64,000 bases of DNA from Verticillium longisporum (lineage: Eukaryota > Ascomycota > Sordariomycetes > Glomerellales > Plectosphaerellaceae), in the NCBI GenBank assembly GCA_019188255.1, contig JAETXT010000006.1:3782001-3846000 (forward strand). Direction: 5' to 3'. Numbering within the stretch: position 1 is the first letter of the stretch; the number at the start of each line of letters is the position of its first letter. Made by a program: the position numbers and the translations under genes. Below the pieces are notes generated by a model. It did no database searches. It worked only from the letters and a program-made list of their open reading frames with translations, and was not told where the DNA came from. Below are positions 10,601 to 20,960 of the stretch, piece by piece.

Positions 10601-12507
10601 ACACCTTATTATGAACTCTGTCTCCTGCAGCAGTAACACCTCTGAGACAGAAGAGTTCTTGAGCCTGTAGAAAGGATGATCGAGACGCTCGACCTGCGCG
10701 AAAGAAAGGGGTCCATGCCTCCCACTTGCGCCATCCTGTGACATCAAAGGCTGAAGCATGGGGTTGTACTCAATCAATCAACCTGGACGATAGCCATCAA
10801 TCCGAAGCATCTGGCCTTCTGTCAACAGCACCTGGTCCCCGCTGTGCCTAGAGCTGACGAGCGAGAAGGGGCGCAAGTGGAATGTCCAGGGTTCACGAAA
10901 CCCCACAAAGTGGCTCATCAACCTTCGCCGTGTTGCACGAGCCAATTCAAAGTGCTTGCATCCGGGATCCTACCGCTTGATCCCTGTCACACATGCCGGG
11001 GAGGAGAGTCGATGGGACCGGGGGCCAGGGACCTCAACGAAGAGCGTCAAATTGACAAGGAGACGTCCTCGTTTGTTTGTTTGTATCCAGATTTCTCTCC
11101 CTTCACGAATTCACGATACGACGAAATGAGCATCAACAGCAATGCCATTTTGACGCGTTCAAAACAGTGCCTGGACTAGTCACTGGTCTTCCAAACCAAT
11201 ACGGGCACAAGCCGATCCTCTTGGGTAGCCCGATACGTTCATGGTCTCGTATCAATTGCTCGGCTGCAGCTCTGTTTGCGGCAAACCGGTTCGGATGCAA
11301 TGACCTCATCGCGCCGAATCCTCGTCCTGCGAACCGGGCACTTTGCGGGTTGACTTTCGTCAACAACACGCGCAGAGGCGCCCCTCTTTCGTTTAACGAA
11401 ACGCAAATTTCAGCCGCGCCGAGACGGGCTCATCCAAACGCGAAAAAGATATGCCTGTTGTTGATGTTTACGGGTCGACGGGCCTGGGAGACACGCTCCG
11501 AAATTCTGAAAACGGCGCTTGACGCGGAGATTTTCTCACTCGAAATAGCCCTGCGGCCGGGACTCGGAGGTTGATCCTTGGACAACCACCGCCCTTTCCC
11601 TTCCCCAGGTCTTCAACGAGCGAGTGCAGTGACCTGCTGGGCTCACTGGACCCGAGAGGGCGGATCACTTCCCCGACTGGCACTTCTCGATCTGTCTCGT
11701 GGAACACAAAAGGAGGGGCTCGACTTCATGGAAGGTCTTATCATCTCCCGAGGTCACGCTGCCTGCGGTGGCTGCAATGTTTCAACGCCGCCCTCAGCGC
11801 TCCGAGACAGGCGCTGTGCAGCTGAGGGGGGGTAAAAGTCTTTGCCTCTCGAGGCGTTCAACTTTTTCGGGCTCGGGAGGCCCAGGCTTCGCTCGCTGGT
11901 TGATGTCTGGCATGAAGGCGCGCGTGGTGAGAAAGTCAATCCACGTCCTTGAGGGGGTGGGGCTGAGAGCAACGCTCCCGGTGTCACATCGTTCCGGGTC
12001 GAGAACGCAGTCTCTCGATAAATCAGAAATTACGTTGGTTAAGTGGCCGTTTACAAGCGAGTAACATGGAGATCGTTTAGCGCTCCACAAAAAGATGTCC
12101 TGGTATGATGCCATGGAGCTCCCAGGAGGTCCTGCAACTGTCTATTGATACACGTCAGTTATATTATCACGATGTTCGCTCTTCTCAGGCTCCCCACTTG
12201 GACGTGCTACGTTGCTATGTGAACAGAGCTTGGCTCCATGATATATAGTTTTCGGGGGAGTGCTACATCGGATAACATAGTTCACAGGCCTGCAGTGACA
12301 TGTCTGTCCTTCGGAACGCATAACATTTCGAGCCTTTCTTAGTTGGCTAGCAATAGTAAATCTTTGCGCTATCTGGCGCTGACCCCGATCCTTCAAGTGC
12401 AAATAGCAAGATAACGCCTCCATAATGAACTCAGGCAGTCAGAGTTCGGTCATCTCGCTGCATCGGAGGTTCAGGACACCCTCCGTGTGGTCTGACTCTC
12501 CGGTAAA
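7646..12507. other. Gene-poor intergenic block of almost 5 kb
   Basis: The longest stretch without a supported gene in the window. It includes the promoter of the SYLF gene at its left end. GGTACCTAGGTAG-like and GTAGGTAGGTGTAAGGTAGG motifs occur near 8030-8275, and a G-rich repeat lies at 8589-8618. The longest open frame (9185-9877, plus strand, 230 codons) has a basic, non-conserved-looking translation and no domain I recognise. There may be a lineage-specific gene or non-coding RNA here, but the sequence alone does not show one. Confidence 0.4.
8589..8618 (+). repeat. G-rich tandem repeat with G-quadruplex potential
   Basis: It consists of a G6 run followed by two adjacent copies of GGGGTGGGCA (8601-8610, 8611-8620). 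At least four G-runs of three or more within 30 bp satisfy the usual pattern for a potential G-quadruplex on the plus strand. Confidence 0.6.
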
Positions 12508-13801
12508 CTATTTCCAGATACTTTGGCAGGTGAGGCACTTGAGAGGACCCCAGCCGCTGTTCTCGTGCTCCCACTCCTTATGACAAGACTCGTGGGCATG
12601 GCGGCCACAGGTGACACAAATAACGGAGTCCTCGTCGCCGAGGGACTGGTAGCAGACGGGACAATCTTGCGCGGTTTTGTCCTTGGCGATGCCGTCCTTC
12701 ATGGTTGGATCATTGTTGATCTGGTCCAAGGTAGGACGGAGGTTTGGGCCTTGCGTCAGAAGTGCCCGGATTTCGTCCGCGAGGAGTGTCCTTTGATGTA
12801 TGAGAGCCTCGGGCGCCCGTAAAATATGAACTAGGACATCTGTAAAGTGTCAACATCTCGTTCTTGAGGATTACAATGGCAGATGCTTGAGGCAGGTTCA
12901 CTACAAACAATGAGTTGGTACTCACATATAATGTGCTTGCAGTGGTTTTGGGGATTGTATTTCTGCAGGACATCAGCCCGGTGCAATATAAGCACGAATG
13001 TGAAAATGACTGGCCTACCTTGGCAGGACAGTCGCACTTGGGTGAATCCTTGATGGTGACGCAGTATGTCTTGTCAGAACCGCGAATGTAGAAGTCGGCG
13101 GAGCTGGTATTCGCGGGGCTGCTATAAGTGTTCCAGCCATCCCACTCAGTGGCGTCCTGACGCTTGACCAAGGTCATGCGCTGTGTGAGGGCCTTCTTGG
13201 TAGATGCATGAGTCTTCTCGTCGGCGCCTTTGCGAAAGCCACCTGGGCGCCGCTGGGCGGCGATTCCATCATCGACCTCGAATGCGGCCTCGTGTGTTAG
13301 GCCGAGCTCTGCCTCGGCAGGTGCTACCCAGCTCTTCTAGTTCTGGATTCTTTCGATCAATTCAGCCTTTTTGCCCACCCTGGAGACGTCCCGCATAAAC
13401 AGCTGTTCCTTGATCACGGGCACCGGTATCTGGGTCCAGTCGATATGGTCAGGGAGCGGGCCGTGGCCGATGGCATAGGTACCCTTGCCAAAGCGGGTGA
13501 GGCGGGCAATATCTTCGGGATAACCTTTGGCGGATTTAGCCTGGCGAGTGGTTCTCTTCTTCTCGGCAGGAGGGCTGCCGTCGGAGGGCTCCTCCTGGTT
13601 GGGGGAAGTATGTCCTCTTCCGCTTTGCAGAGGCGTGACCGGAGCCACAACAGCAGCTGCTGTAGTGGCAGGTCGGTTGGTCCAAGTATGGCCAGGGGAT
13701 GATGGATCAGGCTCATACTCTGAGCCTGGAGGATCGGAAAGGGGCGAGCAGGAGCTGGGGACCGCCCATGAATAATCTCCCCACGTGGTCTCAACGCTCA
13801 T
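12508..13801 (-). CDS. SAP-SWIM-RING-finger protein with an in-frame TAG
   Basis: Exons on the minus strand: 13801-13019, 12962-12926 (37 bp) and 12839-12508, with donors GTAGGC and GTGAGT; the frame is kept throughout. Domains in order are as follows. A SAP-like DNA-binding motif lies at residues about 120-154 (IPVPVIKEQL...GKKAELIERI). A SWIM zinc finger follows, with CDC (KDSPKCDCPAK) in exon 1 and HCKHIIY in exon 2. A C-terminal RING/PHD-like finger (CPVCYQSLGDEDSVICVTC...HESCHKEW...CLTC) ends at the stop. SWIM-RING proteins are typically E3 ubiquitin ligases; a SAP motif suggests a chromatin-associated role (inference). The codon at 13339-13337 is TAG, directly after the SAP motif (ERIQN), and the frame then stays open into the SWIM part. 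Either two proteins are made, the first only 154 residues, or the stop is an error, a mutation or an edited site. With it read through, the product is 383 residues. Confidence 0.7.
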
Positions 13802-14554
13802 GATCGAAGTATGGTACCTATGGGGATAATGCGATCGAATGGACGAAGGGAAGATCGATGGAAGCGTGTTTATGATTGACTTGCGGTCTGGGCGTAGGGT
13901 GTAGAGAAGGTGCTGCTCAGGGTGAGGTGTAGAAGGAAAAGATATATCCCACCTTTATTTCGATAGAAACCTGAACGTGATGCAGTCGGAAGGTGCTGCC
14001 TGGGCACTTTGGCAGGTACAGTATTGTAAGGAAAGACCACGGCAGGTAGCAACCAGGAAGGTGCGATCGTGTATTGCCTGCTCTTTCTATTCTTACAGTC
14101 TTGTTGGCCTCCCATGAATCTCACGTCCAGGAAAACTCGGCTGTCCTGTCTGACGATGATAAGCCAAGGATGGAGTGACCAGCCGAAGGCCAGCCGGACG
14201 CTTTAGCTGCTCGAACAGTCAGTCAATCCCAGGACATTGACGACATAAGCGCAGTCTGTCCGCATTTCTCAATTACCATCGGGCGGTCAGCGTCACAACA
14301 GAGCACGAGCATACCTGTTCCATGATGCGAGATGTCGTAGTATTTTCTGTACCCAAAGCTTCACCGATCCTCCTCTCGGTGACGATGGCGGGGTGTCATC
14401 AGTCATCCTCGCACGTGCGGCGAAAGACCACCCATGCCGAAGTCAAACGTGAGTCACTTGCATCCAGATCTATACAACTGGCCTGTTCAGACGTGCTTTA
14501 TGTAGCAGCAAACCATAAACTAAATAACGATTTTCTACGCATACTTCAATCAAC
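13802..14554. promoter_or_regulatory. Divergent intergenic region between the SAP-SWIM-RING gene and the RidA gene
   Basis: The two genes point away from each other, so both promoters must lie here. I see no defined operator. Open frames in the region do not look conserved. Confidence 0.45.
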
Positions 14555-15032
14555 ATGTCAAGAACTAACATTAGTTCCGGGTCCAAGTTCGAGGCCGAGA
14601 TCGCCTACTCGCGAGCGGTTGTGACGGGTGACTGGATCCTCGTCTCCGGCACCACTGGGTAATTAGATTTGCCTCATCGGACATGTTCGAGCCTAGGGCT
14701 GACCTTTCAGTTACAATTACGATACGGGCGTAATTTCGCCCGATGTTGCCGAGCAGACAGCGCAAACACTGCGCAACATTGCGTCGGCACTGGCCCAGGC
14801 CGGAGCGTCCATGGCCGACGTTGTCCGCGTCCAGTATACCCTGCCAGACCGCGACGACTTCCCCAAGACGTGGCCCGTGTTGCGTGAGTGGTTTGGCGAG
14901 GTGAGGCCCGCGGCAACGATGGTGCAGGCCGGCCTCATGAAGGACGAGATGAAGATCGAGATCGAGGTCACGGCGAGGCGAACTGGGACGAGTGTTTTGC
15001 CGGAGCGTAGGAGTGTGCCAGACTTCGTGTGA
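14555..15032 (+). CDS. RidA/YjgF/UK114-family protein
   Basis: Exons 14555-14658 and 14711-15032 give 141 residues. The donor GTAATT splits the Gly codon of SGTTGYNYDTG. RidA-family proteins are small trimeric enamine/imine deaminases that remove reactive 2-aminoacrylate and related intermediates; many subfamilies have other or unknown substrates. Family marks are DWILVSGTTG near residue 27, QTAQTLRNIASALAQAGASMADVVRV in the middle, and RPAATMVQAGLM near the C-terminus. The Arg before PAATMV is the usual substrate-carboxylate-binding position, although substrate specificity cannot be read from this. The start is the first ATG upstream of the conserved region, and length is close to the family norm of about 130. 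Confidence 0.88.
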
Positions 15033-15342
15033 AGGCCTGGCCCAGCAAGATACTTGCTGGAACAGTCCTCGACGTAAGCATTCAAGCAGGCTATCGAGAA
15101 GCAAACGTTCTGCGGTTCTTTGTGTGACTTCAAGCGCTTACGGCATGGCATTTCTGAGACGCGTCGACGGGTGGCTGCAGATGATGGACAAGCCCGTCAT
15201 TTAGTCGCCGACCTTTACTCTCCATACATGAACTGGAAAAAAAATGTACGTTTGCTACTGCTTCAGTATGCAGAGATCAGGTCTATAAACAACGAATAGT
15301 ATCGCTCAGTCGCCATAGTAAGCAATCCTTCACAAAATACGA

Positions 15343-16413
15343 TCAAATGAAAAGAGGCATGAACAAGGCACCGGCGCCAAACATGGACACTATCGTGACA
15401 AAGCTCGAGGTCGAGAACATGGACATGCCACTGATGCCGTGGCCAGAAGTGCACCCGCCAGCCAGCCTCGAGCCAACGGCGAGACAGACGCCACCGGCAA
15501 CGGCGAGCAGAGGGTCCACGGTGATGTCGCTGACGCCAGCCTTGAAGGCGGGATCCCAGCTCGTCAGCAGGCGCGCGCCGGCACCGACGCCGGCGGCGAA
15601 GAGGAGGTTCTTGGCGCCGGGGCGAGGGCCGGACGCGCCCTCGGCGAGCCAGAAGAAGTGCTTGCCTGCCTCCTCATAGGCAGTGGAGACGCCGACCATG
15701 GTCTTGCGCACGAGCATGGAGAACAGCTGGGCGAGGCCGATGCAGAGGCCGCCGAGGGCCGGGTTGATGGCTGCGTAGCGGCTGGGCGCAGAGGCAGTGC
15801 CGGCGGTGTAGAGGGCGACAGCGCAAATGGCCTCGAAGATGGTGAAGATGGCGGTCGAGGAGATACCGAGGCGTTCCTGGACGGTAAGTTTTGGGTTCTC
15901 GGCGGGAGCGCGGGACGCGGCGCGGGCGGCGCGGGAGGAGATGAAGCCGGACCAGGCGATGCCGCCGATGAGGGTGCCGAAGAGGGCGTAGAGGCCTGAG
16001 GGGACACCAACGGCGGCCTGGGGAATGACGGTGCCGGGGCAGGCGCCCGCGAGGGCCATACCGAGACCCTGGAGGGCGCCGCCGAGAATGTTGCCGTCGT
16101 AAGGGCCGAACAGCCCCATCCGCGAGGCGGAGCGTGGCTTGGGGTGATAGTAGCCCAGGCGGTCGAGGAGGAGGACAGCAATACTGGTGCGTGTCAGATA
16201 TGTCTATCCCTTCCCCCCCCATTCTTTTGGCTCGGGCTTGGGGCAGAGCCAAGCAAGTACACCTTACCCGCTGGAGGCCGCGGCGGCGAGGAAGGCCTGG
16301 ATCATATGCCAGTTCTCAAGCTTGAGCTGGCTCGTGATGACGGCTGGGTGGTAGACTCCGGCAGCAGCGAGGCCGGCGCCAAAGGCCACGCCAGAGAGGG
16401 CTGTAGTTGCCAT
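15343..16413 (-). CDS. YeeE/YedE-family (TsuA-like) sulfur-compound transporter
   Basis: Exons on the minus strand: 16413-16268 and 16183-15343, 328 residues. The donor GTAAGG and acceptor CGCACCAG split a Gly codon. The protein is very hydrophobic, with roughly nine or more membrane segments. It carries the two cysteine-containing signatures of the family: GACPGTVIPQA (about residue 108) and GGCTSGHGISG near the C-terminus. Bacterial TsuA imports thiosulfate using conserved cysteines in such motifs. In fungi the substrate is not established, so a role in thiosulfate or related sulfur uptake is inference. I chose the ATG at 16413 (MATTALSGVAFGAGLAAAG) because the upstream in-frame stretch to 16509 reads like leader sequence. 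Confidence 0.85.
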
Positions 16414-17643
16414 GGTCGGGTTGACGCACTTCTTGAGGAGGATGACTGGGGCGTAACTCGGCAGTGTGTCGACGATGAACTTGCGTGCAGCTATAGAAAT
16501 AAAATACAAAAAACTGGGGGACGGTTATTGAGGTGGATGAGGGCGGGCGAGTTGCTTTATTCCCATTGCGACATGGGCGCTAGCGCTGGAGTGGGCATCG
16601 CGGCGTTTGGTTCCCGCTTTGAGGCGTCGCCTGCCTAACCCTTTGGAAGTCGAAGACATGACAGACGTGGAAACGAGGTTGGTTTTTGCTTCATCAGGAT
16701 GGCTCTCGAGCACTCCAATGGTGTGGGGAAGAGCTTGTCGGCGACCTGATGCTGGGTAGGGACAACGAGCCGGATGGTCTAGCGGCAGATCAACCCCCTG
16801 AAGCCTGTCTAGCAGATCGCCGTCGGGGACCATTGTCGGCGAGCTGACAAGTCAGCAACGTCTCGGCATTTGAACTTGACGTGGGGAGGGGCGATGTCCC
16901 TGCTTGTTCGAAAGATTCCCTGCAACACGCGATCTGTCAGCCGCCTTTCGAGTTTGGGGCGATGAGGTGTTGACGGCTTGCCTCTGGAGACGTGCCATCG
17001 GCAAGGTCCTTATAGACTTTTTCGTATTTTAATTCTTGGACGATGCAGTGAAGGCAAGGGTCAGTTTACAACATGTTGGCCAACTGTGTAAAACCTCTCG
17101 ACCTAGGTACCCAAGGTCAGGTAAGGTAGGCACCTCTGGGTACCTTAGGTACCTACCTCACCTAAGGTACCCACCTACCCACCTGCCTGTCGGTAGAGGG
17201 CACAAGGTACTCTTCCACATCGCCAATCGACACAGCACAAGACACAGCACAACAACAGGAGCACAGCAAAATGGCTGATCGGACGTACAACGGCCCGGCC
17301 GGTCCATTGGACTTTCCGTTGGAGAGTCCTCCCGGCCTCCGGGGTGACATGAAGCACCCCCTGCCCCGCATGCGTGTTGCCGAGGTTCTTCTCCACTCAT
17401 CCGCGGGGCGAGGCGTCTACGGTCGGTCTTCACTCACTTCTTCTTCCTTCAGACTTGTATCATCAACATCTATCGACTAATAATTGCAGCCTCTTTGGTC
17501 GTCATCTCAGACACAAGATTGCGTACCTCGCATTGATTTTTGACGTTTCAAGAGTATCATCTTAGATAATTGGCTCCGAGACGCTCCTGCGCAAGCACCG
17601 TGATATCTACCTGACAGTCCCTGACATCGCCACTCTCAACATC
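16414..17643. promoter_or_regulatory. Divergent intergenic region between the sulfur transporter and the oxidoreductase
   Basis: Both promoters should be here. The middle holds a cluster of ACCTAGGTA/TACCTTAGGT motifs (17103-17180). A 69-codon open frame starts at an ATG in good context (GCAAAATGGC, 17271); it could be an upstream open frame in the leader of the oxidoreductase or chance. Confidence 0.45.
17103..17180. repeat. Cluster of TACCTAGGTA-type palindromic motifs
   Basis: It includes CCTAGGTA near 17102-17110 and an inverted repeat TACCTTAGGT (17141-17150) / ACCTAAGGTA (17160-17169) with a 9-bp spacer. It is followed by CCCACCTACCCACCTGCC. The same motif type recurs in other intergenic regions of the window. 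Confidence 0.65.
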
Positions 17644-18788
17644 ATGCCTCACTCGCTTACCATCAAGAAAATAGACGGCAAGCCTGGCAAGGTGTATTAT
17701 CCGTAAGATTTTATGCCTCTCCCACGAGTCTTGGTAGCTCATCTGACCGGCTGCCCCCTAGCCTTCAAGTCAACCAGGTTGACAAGCCAACACCTGGCCC
17801 CAACGAGCTCCTCGTCAAGCTCTCTGCCGCCGCGCTCAACCACCGTGATCTCTTCATCCGCCGCCATCTCTACCCCGGCATCTCCTTTGAGAATCCCCTC
17901 CTCGCCGATGGGTATGGCACCGTCGTCGCTGCTGGGCCCGGCGCCCCCACCACTCTCCTGCACAAGCCTGTCATCCTGACCCCCTGTCGTGGCTGGGCTA
18001 CCAATCCCGACGGACCAGAAGACCCTTCTCGCTTCTCTGTCAATGGTGGCTCCGTCGTGACTCCGGCCGGCATGGCGCAGGACTACATCGTCGTCGCCGC
18101 TGACGAGGTCGAGCCAGCTCCATCCCACCTCTCGCCGGCCGAGGGTGCCGCGCTGCCCGTCGTCGGCCTGACCGCCTGGCGCGCCTTTGTGACAAAGTCT
18201 GGCAACGCCCTCCCCGGCCGCAACATCCTCGTCACCGGCATCGGCGGCGGCGTGGCCCTGTCGGTACTGCAGTTCGCCGTCGCGTACGGGTGCAACGTCT
18301 ACGTCACGTCGGGCGACAACACCAAGATTGAGCGGGCAAAGAAGCTGGGGGCCGCCGGCGGCGTCAACTACAAGACGGATAGCCGCTGGGAGAAGACTCT
18401 CGCCACAAAGCTCCCCGCCGACCGCCCCTACCTGGACGCTGTCATCGACGGGGCCGGCGGAGACCTCATCGCCCGGTCCGTGCGGCTGTTGAAGGCCGGT
18501 GGCGTCATCAGCCAGTACGGCATGACGGTCGCCCCCAAGATGGAGTGGAACATGCAGGCCGTCCTGAAGAACATTGACCTCAAGGGGTCTACGATGGGCT
18601 CGCGCCTGGAGTTCAGGGACATGATTGCGTTTGTGGGCGAGAAGAAGCTGGTCCCAGTTGTGAGCCGCGTCGTCAAGGGGCTGACCAACATCGAGGGCAT
18701 CGAAAGCCTGTTCAGAGACATGGACGAGGGAAAGCAGTTTGGAAAGCTGGTCATTGAGTTTGACGACGAAGCCTCTGCCAAGCTATAG
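17644..18788 (+). CDS. Zinc-type alcohol dehydrogenase-like / quinone reductase (MDR superfamily)
   Basis: Exons 17644-17702 and 17762-18788, 361 residues, joined by donor GTAAGA and acceptor CCCCCTAG to read KVYYPLQVNQVDKP. The GroES-like N-terminal domain contains LNHRDLFIRRHLYPG and GYGTVVAAGPG. The Rossmann domain has ILVTGIGGGVALSVLQFA for NAD(P)H, followed by LGAAGGVNY and VIDGAGG. The structural and catalytic zinc cysteines of classical ADHs are absent, which points to a zinc-independent member related to the yeast/bacterial YogA-type enzymes. The natural substrate cannot be inferred. The gene is transcribed away from the sulfur transporter. Confidence 0.88.
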
Positions 18789-19091
18789 CCGGTAGTTGCC
18801 GTCCATTTCGAGTCGAGAAGAAAGACCTTAATCATTGTTCATATACATCGAACTCCTTTTCCCCAGCTGTCCCCAAGTCCTTTTGTTCTCGACCTGCCCG
18901 CCCACACACAACCCCTCTCCTTCTCGGGGCTCCGTGGCGCGCGGCTCCTTCCGTCCTCCCCTACGTCTCCATCTTCAGCGTATCGAGGTCGCTAGCCATC
19001 CACCCGAGGCACGTCTCATGATCAGGGTATCTCCAACCGTTTCTATCTGTTCGCGCGTTTCCCGTTCCCCTCCCCACGCTGGCCCCTCCCC
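18789..19091. other. Short convergent intergenic region
   Basis: It lies between the 3' ends of the oxidoreductase and KRR1 and is pyrimidine-rich. It should contain both 3' UTRs and polyadenylation sites. No gene is seen. Confidence 0.5.
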
Positions 19092-20228
<1,137 letters not shown>

Positions 20229-20960
20229 TTCGATAGTCGCAGAAGAAATCGATGCGTGTTCCTCGGCTTGTGGTACTGAAGTGATCCGCCTGTCGTGATT
20301 TCGTACGGCGGTTTTCGTAGAAAGCGGGAAGATAGCAGAAGTTCTGGGTTGGATTTGACAAAAGTCCCAGCAAGCGCGCGGGCCAACTTTTTTTCTCGGT
20401 GAGGAGCACAAGCAGCCACACCGAGCGTGGGGCATTCGGAGGCTGAACATTTGTTATCTTATCGTCAGGCCGGGCACGCTAAAAACCCATGAGCCAATGA
20501 TCAGCCGTCCATTGGCTTGCTCGTTTTGCGCGTCTGGTGTTCTTGCTGAGGTACTCCTTTCTTACCCAAATCCCCCCCACCCCCCAACCTCGAGTCCCAC
20601 AGTGTCGTAGTTGCCCGAGTCGCGAAAGGGAACTGGGACCGAGACCCAAACTCATCATCGGTCGCGTCGCTACAAGTTCAGCCAAACTCTTCACTCCCAT
20701 ATCCAACCTTGACGCGACCTTTTCAGCAACGCCATCCCGCCCGAGTACATCGCGACGCCTCGCTCATTTTCAGACTCTCGTCTTCTCACATGTTTCTTTC
20801 TCGTCTGTAGGACGCGACGCTCCCTGCCGGCCGCCACGTCGAGTACCATCGACATTTCTCCTTATCGTGTCGCAATCACTGCAATCAGATTGAACGCCTC
20901 CCCCGATAAAGCTCATCCAGCTCCACGGCCCATTCCCCCATCGCGTCTCCGTCTCCCATC
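20229..20960. promoter_or_regulatory. Divergent promoter region KRR1 / AreB-type GATA factor
   Basis: A 732-bp region shared by two divergent genes. The half nearest the GATA gene is pyrimidine-rich (CCCAAATCCCCCCCACCCCCC and CTCGTCT-rich stretches around 20560-20900), typical of fungal leaders. I cannot assign individual binding sites. Confidence 0.45.

Noticed and set aside
13337..13380. A 42-bp intron removing the TAG in the SAP-SWIM-RING gene
   Set aside because: It would delete the conserved SAP core (GKKAELIERI) and is shorter than normal for these introns.
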